A stretch of 64,000 nt of DNA from JABWBD01 sp040768665. Its GTDB lineage: Bacteria; Planctomycetota; Planctomycetia; Pirellulales; Thermoguttaceae. Shown piece by piece: positions 27,914-36,680 of the stretch. A program made the position numbers and the translations under genes. The number at the start of each line of letters is the position of its first letter. Positions within the stretch are counted from its first letter, which is position 1. Below the pieces are notes generated by a model. It ran no database searches. It was not told where the DNA came from and was given only the letters and a program-made list of their open reading frames with translations. The DNA is taken from contig JAXGMN010000009.1 of NCBI GenBank assembly GCA_040768665.1, positions 62,001 through 126,000 on the forward strand, given 5' to 3'.

Positions 27914-28304
27914 TCAGTGAAACGGGTACTTACCCTGCCCGGAATCACATTTCTAACACCGCCAATCGGGTCCGCTACATCTTCGGCGTATCGTGGAATC
28001 AGGTGGACGTGAACGTGCGGAATGGTTTGGCCTGACGTCGCGCCGACGTTCACCCCGATGTTATAGCCCTCCGGGCGAAAATCGCGATCCAGCCGCCGCG
28101 CTGCGACGCCAACAGCTCCCATACTGCCCTTGCTTCCTCAGCGTCCAATTCAAAGAAGTCGGATACATGCCGGCGCGCGATGAGCGTGTGCCCCGGACTC
28201 ACCGGATACCGGTCGGCAATCGCCACCGCAAGGGGATTCTCCGCCAGAATCCGGTCCTGTGGCAGCCCACAGAACGCGCACTGAGGATCAGCCGAGTCGT
28301 TCAT
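27914..28304 (-). pseudogene. HIT-family nucleotide hydrolase, frameshifted
   Basis: Starts at the ATG at 28304 with MNDSADPQCAFCGLPQDR and a zinc-knuckle-like CAFC, then RYPVSPGHTLIARRHVSDFF. After a frame change near 28100, the second half has YNIGVNVGATSGQTIPHVHV and the HVHVHLIPRY catalytic histidine triad, then GGVRNVIPG. The start lies inside the 3' end of the helicase gene by 17 bases, so the two were co-translated. HIT proteins hydrolyse or transfer nucleotidyl groups. One missing base near 28105 would repair it. Confidence 0.75.
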
Positions 28305-30558
28305 AGTACCTCGCGATGCTGTCGTTACAGACTTGGCGGACCTTCTGAAGGTCGTCCGGCCCAAGTTGCCGCCACAGGTCTGGATGAAAACGGACATACG
28401 CCAAATCCCGGTCGTACTTCAGATACTTCCGCCGCTCGAACTTCTCGAACGGCATCCCCAGCATGATCGCCTGCACGTCGGACGGTTCCAGAGTCTCGAC
28501 GCGCGCCATTCGGTTTCGCGGCGATTCCACCGGCAGTCCCTGCTCGCGCCGTGCCTCATAGAACCGCCGGAAGTTCGCTACGGCATCCGCCAGCTTCGCC
28601 CGGCCCCGCTCGTCCGCCGCGTCGAGGATCGCCAACAGCAGCACCGGCTTGTAGGAGGCCGACATATCCATGTCGGCGATGTACTCCAGAAACAGGTCGC
28701 GGATGTTGTGCTCGCCGACCTCGGGCAGGCCGAGGGCGGCGCGGATCTCCGGAATCCGCTCGCGGCTGAAGTAGTAGTAGGTGCGATCGCCAAGGGTGAG
28801 CGTATGATCGGGCGCGACCTGTTCCCGCTCGACGGCCCGGCGGACGAGGTTCTCGGAGGCGGCCAGCTCGACTTCCAGTTGCGAGACGGTGAGCATGCCC
28901 GCGACGGCGTCCTGCCAATCGAACAGATCGATCTCGCGGTAGTCGTTCACCCAGAGCCCGATCTCGACGATCGCCGTCGGTTTCTCGCCGCGGGCGATCG
29001 CTTCCTCCTCGGCGCGGCGGAGATCCTCGGGAGCAAGGACGAAGCCGCCGAGGCGGTACTGGCCCTGGCCGGCGATGCGGTGCAGGCTGAGCGACTGGTT
29101 GTAGCGGGTGGCGTTGTCGATGAAGTCAAAGACCAAGAGCGACTCCTTGCCCGGCGCCTTGCGGGTGCCGCGGCCGAGCTGCTGGAGATAGACGACCTTG
29201 GAGAGCGTCGGCCGGGCCATACAAAGAACCTCCACGTCGGGGCAGTCCCAGCCTTCGTTGAGAATGTCGCACGCGCAGAGCACCCGCAGCCGGCCCGCGT
29301 GGAAGGCGGCCAGGTGCTCTTCCCGCTCGCCCCGCGGCATGCGGCCGGAGACGGATTGGGCGGGCACGCCCGCGGCACGGAAGAGTTCGGCGAGCTCTTC
29401 GCCGTGGCGGACGTTCACGCAGAAGACGACGGCCTTGCGGCCCGGGACGTGCTTCCGATACGTGTCGACGATCAGCCGGTCGCGAGGGGGAATGAGGACC
29501 TTTTCCTCCAGTTCCCGGCGATTGTACTGCACCTGGTTGAACCGCACACGGCTCAGGTCGACGTTGGTCTCCACGCGGACGCAGCGGATGGGGACAAGCT
29601 CGCCGAGCTCGATCGCCTCGCGGAGGCTCAGCCGGTGGGCCGACTCGCGGAACAGATCGAGGATCGACTGCCCGTCGGCGCGGTCGGGCGTGGCGGTCAG
29701 GCCGAGGACGAATTTCGGCCGGAAGTAGCCCAGGAGCGACCGGTAGGTTCGTGCGGCGGCGTGGTGGGCCTCGTCGATCACCAAGTATTCGAATGCGGTG
29801 GGTGAAAAGTCGCTCAGGCGAGTTGAGACGGCCTGGACCGAGCCGACCACGTTGTAGGCGTCCGGGTCGCAGGCGCCGCCCATGAAGAGGCCGACGGAGG
29901 CTTCCGGCCACAGTTCGCCAAATCGCTCAAAGGCCTGCTGGACCAGGGGACGGGTGTGGGCAAGGAAGAGGGTTCGGCCGCCGAGCCGCTTGGCGTCGGC
30001 GATGGCCACGATCGTCTTGCCGGTGCCCTGGGCGTGGGTCAAGAGGGCAATCGTCTTGTGCTCCGCCCGCATGGCGGCCAGCGTGGCCAGGGCCTCTTCC
30101 TGGTGCGGGCGGAGTTGCAGGTCGATGAGATCGACCAGTTCGCCGAGCTGCTGGGGCAGAAAGTCGTCGAAGGAGAAGAGGCCCGAGATCCGTTCCAGGA
30201 AGAGGGCCAACTGTTCCTTGACCCGCTCCGGATCCTGCTGCAGTTGCCGGTCGGTCCAGCGAAAGACCCGCCAGCCCTGATGCACCAGGCTGTTCTGACG
30301 CAGCAGGTCGTCTTCGAACTTTTCGACGGAGACGGCGCCGGGAAGGTGCCAGGTGAGGCCATCGATCTCGAAGGCGATTCGCTCCTCCGCGGTCCGCAGC
30401 GCATAGTCGATGAACCGCCCGCCGCCATAAATGTCTTCCGCCGGGTAGTCGTGCGTGAGCTTCTGGACCTGCTCCAGGCCGAAGACCTGGGCGAAGAGGT
30501 CGACGAAGATGTCCTCCGGGCCGCTGGAGAAAGCCTGGCGATCGCTGGCGGTGGACAT
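28288..30558 (-). CDS. Nuclease-domain DEAH-box helicase
   Basis: 756 aa. Residues 1-125 look like a Vsr/DUF559-type PD-(D/E)XK nuclease (FIDYAL, IAFEIDGLTWH, GWRVFRWTDRQL). A superfamily-2 helicase follows, with Walker A HAQGTGKT (about 180), DEAHHAAA (about 265), GLTATPDRADG, and the C-terminal RecA lobe with VFCVNVRHGEELAELF and QQLGRGTRKAPGKESL (motif VI). The last 200 residues are helical with a YKPVLLLAILD motif of the kind seen in restriction-type helicases. It is probably a DNA translocase of a restriction or antiphage system. It overlaps the HIT gene, a pairing I have seen before only as neighbours. It is a single intact reading frame among broken ones. Confidence 0.8.
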   Translation of the reverse strand: MSTASDRQAFSSGPEDIFVDLFAQVFGLEQVQKLTHDYPAEDIYGGGRFIDYALRTAEERIAFEIDGLTWHLPGAVSVEKFEDDLLRQNSLVHQGWRVFRWTDRQLQQDPERVKEQLALFLERISGLFSFDDFLPQQLGELVDLIDLQLRPHQEEALATLAAMRAEHKTIALLTHAQGTGKTIVAIADAKRLGGRTLFLAHTRPLVQQAFERFGELWPEASVGLFMGGACDPDAYNVVGSVQAVSTRLSDFSPTAFEYLVIDEAHHAAARTYRSLLGYFRPKFVLGLTATPDRADGQSILDLFRESAHRLSLREAIELGELVPIRCVRVETNVDLSRVRFNQVQYNRRELEEKVLIPPRDRLIVDTYRKHVPGRKAVVFCVNVRHGEELAELFRAAGVPAQSVSGRMPRGEREEHLAAFHAGRLRVLCACDILNEGWDCPDVEVLCMARPTLSKVVYLQQLGRGTRKAPGKESLLVFDFIDNATRYNQSLSLHRIAGQGQYRLGGFVLAPEDLRRAEEEAIARGEKPTAIVEIGLWVNDYREIDLFDWQDAVAGMLTVSQLEVELAASENLVRRAVEREQVAPDHTLTLGDRTYYYFSRERIPEIRAALGLPEVGEHNIRDLFLEYIADMDMSASYKPVLLLAILDAADERGRAKLADAVANFRRFYEARREQGLPVESPRNRMARVETLEPSDVQAIMLGMPFEKFERRKYLKYDRDLAYVRFHPDLWRQLGPDDLQKVRQVCNDSIARYYERLG

Positions 30559-30794
30559 GGGGAGGAGGACGTGGTTAGTGGATAGTGGTTGGTGGTTAGA
30601 GAAGAGGGGGAAGGTCGAGGGTTAGTTTAGCGGATGGCCAGGGAGGCGCGAAGTGGCCGGGCGGCGGTGGCAGAATCATGACCAGAGGAACTCGAGTAAG
30701 AACAGAAGTCCTGAACAGGAGGTAACGGAGATAACGGAGGAAGATCTCTCCGTTGCCTCCGTTCACTCCTGTTCAAAGCTTGTCCAGGAGCCTG

Positions 30795-31442
30795 CTCTCG
30801 GAACTGTCGCGTTTTCGCAAACGTCCGCCGCTGTCAAAGCTCCCCGCAACCCGGCGCCGCGACATCAAAGAGTTCCTTGGCACCTACAAGCGCGCCTGCG
30901 AGCGGGCCGATGCCCTGCTGTTCCGTGCCGGCGAACCCGAAGCCATCGACGCGGCCTGCCGCCGCTCGACGATCGGCAAGCTCCTGCCCAACGCGTTGTA
31001 CGTCCATCGCTACGCACTGGACCGGCTGGAGCCGATTCTGCGGGTGTACGAGGGTTGCGCCCGCGCCTACCTGGGCGAGCTCGACGAGGCCAACCTCATC
31101 AAGCTGCACCGCTTCTCCGGGAAAGTCTCGTATCTCTCTTATCCCGACTTCGACACCGACGCCCATCCGGCGCTGGCGCGGTCGCTGAAGTTGTCGCTGC
31201 GGACTCTAGAGCTTGACTGCTACGACTACACGACGAGCAGCAACCCGCCGATTTTGCACCGGAAGGAGACGTTTCTGGCGGGGGATTATCCGGGGTATGC
31301 AATGTTTGCGGAGTTAACGCGGCAGGAGGAAGAGCGGGGACTGCTGAAGGACGCGTCGAGGATCGGGACGAGTGAGGGATGGGAGGAGCGGTTGCGCGAG
31401 GCGGGCGTGAGGATTGAGGGGCATGAGGTGGTCGAGAGCTGA
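30795..31442 (+). pseudogene. Fragment 1 of DNA-phosphorothioation-associated putative methyltransferase (C-terminal half)
   Basis: Encodes LSRFRKRPPLSKLPATRRRD, then KEFLGTYKRACERADALLF, YVHRYALDRLEPILRVYEGC, FSGKVSYLSYPDFDTD and NPPILHRKETFLAGDYPGY, ending GHEVVES. This is the conserved C-terminal half of the family that accompanies dnd genes (TIGR04096-like). The N-terminal SAM-methyltransferase domain is absent. Three more fragments lie downstream (32293, 34087, 35697). No dnd genes are visible. Confidence 0.68.
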
Positions 31443-32064
31443 GAGTCGGGGGTCGAGGGCCGGAGAGAGGGCAGTGGTCAGTGGTTTGAGAGGACGGCGG
31501 AGCCGAGTAAGGGTCGTATACTGAAGCGGGCGATCAGCGGCGCGGGGCACGGCCAACGTCGCGAAGCGGTGGCCGAACCATGGGGACAGGACGATGCAAG
31601 GAGGGGGCCAGCGCGAGCATGCCACACCAATCGACGGCGCTTGCCCGCAAACGACTGGGGGGATAAACTACAGTAGTGTGCCTTGGTTTTCCGAGGGATG
31701 GCTTCCTTTCCAGCGGCACTGTCCCGGAATCTTATTCAGCGAGTGTTGGGCAATGAGTGCGGACCACGATTTTGGGCAATTGCACGACCGAGCGACTCGC
31801 GGCGAGCCCCTGTCGGATGCCGAACGTGCGCAGCTTGAGGATTGGTATACGCAGCAGGACGAGGAAGAGCATCGCGGGTTGTTCGCCCGGCGATCCCAGA
31901 GCGAAACCATTGCCACTTTGGAGGCCGATGTGAATGCCGCGCTCGCCCAACTCCATGCGGTGACGGAGCGCATCCAAATCCTCTCCGCCGAAAACGACAA
32001 CTTGCGGCGACAGATCGAAACGCTCCATCGCGAACTGGCACAGAAAACCGCTCAGCCAGCATGA
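30800..32064. repeat. Direct repeat, copy 1 (about 1.25 kb)
   Basis: Carries the 3' part of methyltransferase fragment 1, an intergenic stretch with GGTCAGTGGTTTGAGAGGAC and CCATGGGGACAGGACGATGC, then the small gene at 31753. The same order recurs at 34240-35489 with a few base differences, including single-base deletions in the second copy. Confidence 0.7.
31753..32064 (+). CDS. Small coiled-coil partner protein of an HNH cassette
   Basis: 103 aa from the ATG at 31753 (MSADHDFGQLHDRATRGEPL). It has SDAERAQLEDWYTQQDEEEH and a C-terminal coiled coil (AVTERIQILSAENDNLRRQI). Such proteins precede HNH nuclease genes in planctomycetes; here the following ATG (32061) overlaps its stop by four bases but the nuclease is broken off after MTIPDGLRA. 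A second, frameshifted copy is at 35183. This is the only intact copy of the pair. Confidence 0.62.
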   Translation: MSADHDFGQLHDRATRGEPLSDAERAQLEDWYTQQDEEEHRGLFARRSQSETIATLEADVNAALAQLHAVTERIQILSAENDNLRRQIETLHRELAQKTAQPA

Positions 32065-32078
32065 CCATTCCAGACGGA

Positions 32079-32262
32079 CTTCGCGCTCCGGCAACGCAAG
32101 CGAGCGGATCGTGAAACAGCTCGTTTGCTCCAGCGCTATCGAGAACTCGTCGCGTTGCTGGAGCAACTGTCTCACCAGCAGACCGCTCTGCTGGAAGAGC
32201 ATCGCGATTTGCTCCACGAGCAGCGCCGACTTCTGACGTTGCTCCTGCAAGGCAGGCAGTGA
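32079..32262 (+). pseudogene. Coiled-coil C-terminal fragment fused to the HNH start
   Basis: After MTIPDGLRA the sequence switches to a frame LRQRKRADRETARLLQRY, ELVALLEQLSHQQTALLEEH and QRRLLTLLLQGRQ with a stop at 32262. It looks like the coiled-coil end of an unrelated protein joined to the nuclease start. The last 90 bases also occur at 35585-35670 in the second copy. Confidence 0.5.
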
Positions 32263-32292
32263 TCCTGGGAAAAGCAGGAGGGACCGTGCCTG

Positions 32293-32947
32293 CTACTTTC
32301 CAAGGATGACGCCTTGCGGGAGCAGGTCCTCGCCCGCCGCTATCGCTACCGGCCGGCCGAGCCGAGGAAGCTGCTCTCGGAAATCGCGTTCGAGGAGAAT
32401 CGCGAGCTGCCGGAGCCGTTCTACGCCCGCGTCATGGAGCTGGGCCGCGTGCCGGAGGCGGATGATCCATCGCTCCGCGCTGGACCGGCTGGAGCCGATT
32501 CTGCGGGTGTACGAGGGCTGTGCCCGCGCGTACCTGGGCGAGCTCGACGAGGCCAACCTCATCAAGCTGCACCGCTTCTCCGGCAAAGTCTCGTATCTCT
32601 CTTATCCCGACTTCGACACGGAGGCCCATCCCGCCCTCACCCGCTCGCTGAAGCTCTCCTTGCGAACCCTCCAGCTCGACTGCTACGACTACACCACCAG
32701 CCCCAACCCGCCGATCCTCCACCGCAAAGAGACGTTCCTGGCGGAGGACTATCCGGGTTACGAGATGTTTGCTGAGCTGACCCGGCGGGAGGAGGAGCGG
32801 GGGTTACTGAAGGATGCGGCCAGGATTGGGAATCGGGAGGGATGGGAGGAGCGGTTGCGCGAGGCGGGCGTGAGGATTGAGGCGCATGAGGTGGTCGAGA
32901 GCTGTCGCAAAAATGAGGCTTCGGCCTACGAAGCCTCGGCCGAATGA
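32293..32947 (+). pseudogene. Fragment 2 of the DNA-phosphorothioation-associated putative methyltransferase
   Basis: Begins LLLSKDDALREQVLARRYRY and KLLSEIAFEENRELPEPFY, the region just after the lost methyltransferase domain, up to ELGRVPEADD. It then jumps (near 32466, with a frame change) to HRSALDRLEPILRVYEGCAR and runs to IEAHEVVES and a few extra residues. About 100 residues in between are deleted. Confidence 0.66.
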
Positions 32948-33342
32948 TGGACGAGTTCGCCGTACCATTGGGCGCGGCGGGAGCGGAGGGTGTCGGCATA
33001 CTCGGCAATTCGTCTGCGGAGCGAAACCGGCAGATCAGGATCGGCCAAAAGGCGGTCGCACAAGACAATCGCCTCGAAAAAGTTGCCGGCTTGCGCCCAA
33101 CAGCTTGCGGCGCTGAAGAAGTGTACAAACGACTTTTCTCGCAACTGGTGACCCGTACATGCCTCGCCCAAGCTTTCCTCGATAGCCGCGGCCTCCGCGA
33201 ACTTTGCGGCGGCGGCCTCCGACTGCTCCTGCTGCCGCAGCAGCCGTGCTTCCAGGATCAAACGCGACTTGCGGGCCTCCTCCGCAGCGAAAGCTTCCTC
33301 CGGGCCAGATTGCAGAAAGCGTCGAGACGTCGATTCGGTCAT
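32926..33342 (-). CDS. Hypothetical protein, helical, second gene of a two-gene cassette
   Basis: 138 aa (MTESTSRRFLQSGPEEAFAA). It is rich in alanine, glutamate and arginine and mostly helical (RLLRQQEQSEAAAAKFAEAA, FFSAASCWAQAGNFFEAI), TPR-like. Its ATG overlaps the stop of the upstream gene by four bases. The function is unknown to me. The last bases overlap the 3' end of methyltransferase fragment 2 on the other strand. Confidence 0.6.
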   Translation of the reverse strand: MTESTSRRFLQSGPEEAFAAEEARKSRLILEARLLRQQEQSEAAAAKFAEAAAIEESLGEACTGHQLREKSFVHFFSAASCWAQAGNFFEAIVLCDRLLADPDLPVSLRRRIAEYADTLRSRRAQWYGELVHHSAEAS

Positions 33343-33878
33343 ACGGTTGTTTCCTGGTACTGGTGGAAAGAGAAAATGATTCGGCGAGCCGTAAAATCGA
33401 CCACAACAACGTAGCCGTCAACCCCAAAGGGATTACTCAGCAATTGTTCGCTCTTCGCGCGATGACGCGTCTCCAAATCTGCGGACACGGTGCCACTTAC
33501 CTCAAGGCCGAGTTGTCGCTGCCCGTCGGTGACCCAATAGTCGAAACGATCTCCGTCTCCAGTCACGGAGCCAACCTGGAGCTGACCGAAGAGATGCACC
33601 ACAACGCAGGCAATTGCGCACGCTGCCCACTCGGTCACATCGCGTTCTGGAACCGCGAGCGGTTGTTCCGGTACTTTGGCCGGAGACCAGCACACGCGCA
33701 GTTCTTGGAGTCTGGTACCCACTTGACCCACATCACGAAGCTCGACCGAAAAGGAAGCCTCCGTAGCTCCGCTTCGGCCACCCAACCGCACAACGGCGAA
33801 CGGAACGAGAAGATCTGCTCCAATCGCATGCGTTCGGGCAAGGTCGGCCAAATCGAAGCGGTCGAACCCATCAGGCAT
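33339..33878 (-). CDS. Hypothetical protein, first gene of a two-gene cassette
   Basis: 179 aa (MPDGFDRFDLADLARTHAIG). It starts with a helix and then alternates strands: VELRDVGQVGTRLQELRV, RFDYWVTDGQRQLGLEVSGT and GYVVVVDFTARRIIFSFHQY. The segment DYWVTDGQRQLGLEVSG resembles the acidic core of a nuclease fold (ending in GLEVSGT), but this is only a suggestion. Its stop overlaps the start of the next gene. The cassette is inserted between two shards of the methyltransferase. Confidence 0.55.
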   Translation of the reverse strand: MPDGFDRFDLADLARTHAIGADLLVPFAVVRLGGRSGATEASFSVELRDVGQVGTRLQELRVCWSPAKVPEQPLAVPERDVTEWAACAIACVVVHLFGQLQVGSVTGDGDRFDYWVTDGQRQLGLEVSGTVSADLETRHRAKSEQLLSNPFGVDGYVVVVDFTARRIIFSFHQYQETTV

Positions 33879-34086
33879 GGACCTGCGACTTACTCCAACA
33901 GCATGAGGTGGAAGAACGACAACAGTCCGTTCCGTTCATTATGGGCTACTCAATGGCCCGCGGCAATGGCCGTATCGCGGCAGAATGCCCCGCCGCTCGG
34001 AGGGGTTGTCTTGCATCAGATGAAACCGGGCAAAACCGAAATCAAGCAAACCAGACGAGCCCATACAGGTACTGGAGCTGGGCCGC

Positions 34087-34881
34087 GTGCCCGAGGCGGA
34101 CGAATACCCCGACTACCACGCGATTGTGGCGAAATTCGGCTCTGCCCGCCGAGCGTTCGGGCTCATCCGCCGAGTGACCCGACTGCCCAACTGGGCCGAG
34201 GTCCGCCAGCAGCGGGCCGGCGATCTCTTGGTCTACTTCGCGCTGTCGCGATTCCGCAATCGTCCGCCGCTCTCGAAGCTCCCTGCAACCCTCCGCCGCG
34301 ACATCAAAGAATTCCTCGGCACCTACAAGCGCGCCTGCGAGCGGGCCGATGCGCTGCTGTTCCGTGCCGGCGAACCCGAAGCGATCGACGAGGCCTGCCG
34401 CCGCTCGACCATCGGCAAGCTCCTGCCCAACGCCCTGTACGTCCATCGCTCCGCGCTGGACCGGCTGGAGCCGATTCTGCGGGTGTACGAAGGGTGTGCC
34501 CGCGCCTATCTGGGCGAGGTGGATGAGGCGAACGTGATCAAGCTGCACCGGTTTTCGGGAAAGGTGTCGTACCTGGTCTATCCGGGGTTCGACAGCGAGG
34601 CGCATCCGGTGCTGGCGCGGTCATTGAAGTTGTCGCTGCGAACTCTAGAGCTTGACTGCTACGACTACACGACGAGCAGCAATCCGCCGATTTTGCACCG
34701 AAAGGAGACGTTTCTGGCGGAGGACTATCCGGGGTACGCGATGTTTGCGGAGCTGACGCGGCGGGAGGAGGAGCGGGGATTACTGAAGGATGCGGCAGGG
34801 ATTGGGACGAGGGAGCGATGGGAGGAGCGGTTGCGGGAGGCGGGGGTGAGGATTGAGGCGCATGAGGTGGTCGAGAACTGA
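34087..34881 (+). pseudogene. Fragment 3 of the DNA-phosphorothioation-associated putative methyltransferase (longest)
   Basis: 264 aa open frame from an internal ATG; homology begins at about 34075 (ELGRVPEADEYPDYHAIVAK). It contains FGSARRAFGLIRRVTRLPNW, AGDLLVYFALSRFRNRPPLS, KEFLGTYKRACERADALLF, KLLPNALYVHRSALDRLEP and NPPILHRKETFLAEDYPGY, ending IEAHEVVEN. It covers the whole C-terminal half without gaps, but the SAM-binding N-terminus is missing. It may still be expressed; whether it functions alone is unknown. Confidence 0.68.
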
Positions 34882-35489
34882 GAGTCGAGGGTCGAGGGCC
34901 GGAGAGAGGGCAGTGGTCAGTGATTTGAGAGGACGGCGGAGCCGAGTAAGGGTAGTATACAAGCGGGCGAGCAGCGGTGCGGGGCACGGCCAACGTCGCG
35001 AAGCGGTGGCCGAACCATGGGGACAGGACGATGCAAGGAGGGGCCAGCGCGAGCATGCCACACCAATCGACGCGCTTGCCCGCAAACGACTGGGGGGATA
35101 AACTACAGTAGCAGCTGGTTTTCCGAGGATGGCTTCCTTTCCAGCGGCACTGTCCGGAATCTTATTCAGCGAGTGTTGGGCAATGAGTGCGGACCACGAT
35201 TTTGGGCAATTGCACGACTGAGCGACTCGCGGCGAGCCCCTGTCGGATGCCGAACGCGCAGCTTGAGGATTGGTATACGCAGCAGGACGAGGAAGAGCAT
35301 CGCGGGTTGTTCGCCCGGCGATCCCAGAGCGAAACCATTGCCACTTTGGAGGCCGATGTGAATGCCGCTCGCCCAACTCCATGCGGTGACGGAGCGCATC
35401 CAAATCCTCTCCGCCGAAAACGACAACTTGCGGCGACAGATCGAAACGCTCCATCGCGAACTGGCACAAAAAACCGCTCAGCCAGCATG
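34240..35489. repeat. Direct repeat, copy 2
   Basis: Matches 30800-32064 in order and sequence (AGTGGTCAGT, CCATGGGGACAGGACGATGC, CAATGAGTGCGGACCACGAT) but with single-base losses, such as in GGCTTCCTTTCCAGCGGCAC and the small gene. Confidence 0.68.
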
Positions 35490-35642
35490 ACCATTCCAGA
35501 CGGACTTCGGGACTTGGTGCGTCACCGGGCGGGCTTTGCCTGTGAGTACTGCGGCGTTGCCGAAGACGACGTCGGCGCAGAACTGAGACCGCTCTGCTGG
35601 AAGAGCATCGCGATTTGCTCCACGAGCAGCGCCGACTTCTGA
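35183..35642 (+). pseudogene. Second copy of the small coiled-coil gene plus a truncated HNH nuclease
   Basis: The ATG at 35183 gives MSADHDFGQLHD and then a stop (a TGA where copy 1 has CGA). Later fragments match copy 1 (LEDWYTQQDEEEHRGLFA; ILSAENDNLRRQI). The overlapping ATG at 35487 starts MTIPDGLRDLVRHRAGFAC and EYCGVAEDDVGAEL, the first CxxC half of an HNH site. It then joins the coiled-coil 3' sequence in a wrong frame and stops at 35642. Both parts are dead. Confidence 0.65.
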
Positions 35643-35696
35643 CGTTGCTCCTGCAAGGCAGGCAGTGATCCTGGGAAAAGCACGAGGGACCGTGCC

Positions 35697-35803
35697 TGCT
35701 ACTTTCCAAGGATGACGCCTTGCGGAGCAGGTCCTCGCCCGCCGCTATCGCTACCGGCCGGCCGAGCCGAGGAAGCTGCTCTCGGAAATCGCGTTCGAGG
35801 ATG
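35697..35803 (+). pseudogene. Fragment 4 of the DNA-phosphorothioation-associated putative methyltransferase
   Basis: Repeats the start of fragment 2 (LLLSKDDALR, then YRPAEPRKLLSEIAFE in another frame) and breaks off at about 35803, next to a P1 palindrome. It is only about 35 codons. Confidence 0.55.
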
Positions 35804-35810
35804 ATTTCAG

Positions 35811-35932
35811 CTTCCGCCGCTCGGGCCCTACAGGCCGAGCGGCGGAAGCGAAATCACAGAACGACCTACAGGATCGCGGTTTGTAGTTGCCAAACATCGC
35901 CCCACCGACGCGGGGTCGGTGGTGGCGTTTCG
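35811..35932. repeat. P1-type palindromic element, right-hand part
   Basis: Contains the central hairpin (CTTCCGCCGCTCGGGCCC / GGCCGAGCGGCGGAAG), GATCGCGGTTTGTAGTTGCC and the right arm CATCGCCCCACCGAC...GGCGTTTCGC. The left outer arm is missing. It abuts the broken methyltransferase fragment. Confidence 0.7.
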
Positions 35933-36118
35933 CTGGTGGAACTCTGCATGGCAGGTTGAGCAATGAGCGGGGCGGAGGACGGCGCTGACGGCGAGACGCA
36001 TGGCGGTCGACGCGCGGACCGCGGCGGGGTGCTGAGGTGTTGGAGTCGAGTGGTGAATCCGATCCCGACCTGCCAGCAATCCGCAACGCATCCGCGAACT
36101 GCCCGAGAAGAGGAAAGC

Positions 36119-36241
36119 GTAACCGTTCACGGGGCGGTAAGAGGAGGGGACAGGTCCATGTTCGGAAAACGTCTTCGTTGCCAAGACGCGTCAATCGGCC
36201 GAAAAACGGACCAGTCCCCGACCGTGGGCGTGAACGGTTAC
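36119..36241. repeat. Palindromic element, family P2, copy 2
   Basis: Ends GTAACCGTTCACG and CGTGAACGGTTAC, inner GGGGACAGGTCC... and GGACCAGTCCCC. It lies 17 bases past the stop of the lipoprotein gene. Confidence 0.8.
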
Positions 36242-36257
36242 CATTCCTTCAACATCC

Positions 36258-36650
36258 CTACTTCGATTCCATGGCGATGTCGAAGGTGTTCTCTCCAGGC
36301 TTCACCTCCGTTTTCAGCTCCGAATTCGCGCCATACTTATCCGGAATCGTCGCGGTAGACGTTTCTCCGTCGGGCCACAGGACGCGGACCGTGTTCGGGC
36401 CCACGGTGGCTCCTTTGACGTCGTTCGTATACATCAGGTCGTACCTCCCCTCGCTGTCCGTATTGGCGACGGCAGGACGTCCCGAATCGGGAAGAAACGT
36501 GACGATCACACCGGCAAGAGGATTGCCATCGAGGGTGACGGTGCCTTGCACGCGCCCCAGCTCGGGCAAATCACTCCTGCCGCAGCCGATACTGCTTAGC
36601 GTCATTGCCGCCAAGAGGAAAACCAATACCAACCTCCATGGACACGTCAT
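36258..36650 (-). CDS. Lipoprotein with carboxypeptidase regulatory-like domain
   Basis: 130 aa. The N-terminus has a signal with lipobox LSSIGC (about residues 18-23). The mature part is one carboxypeptidase-regulatory-like (Ig-fold) domain: VQGTVTLDGNPLAGVIVTF, ANTDSEGRYDLMY. In planctomycetes such small lipoproteins usually follow a DUF1559 gene, as here (30 bases downstream), so both likely act at the cell surface together. The exact task is unknown. Confidence 0.75.
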   Translation of the reverse strand: MTCPWRLVLVFLLAAMTLSSIGCGRSDLPELGRVQGTVTLDGNPLAGVIVTFLPDSGRPAVANTDSEGRYDLMYTNDVKGATVGPNTVRVLWPDGETSTATIPDKYGANSELKTEVKPGENTFDIAMESK

Positions 36651-36680
36651 ATCGAACTCACTTTCTGATGGAATGCTTGC

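Noticed and set aside
28333..29805. 490-codon plus-strand frame across the helicase
   Set aside because: Antisense to a helicase with all motifs; no independent evidence.
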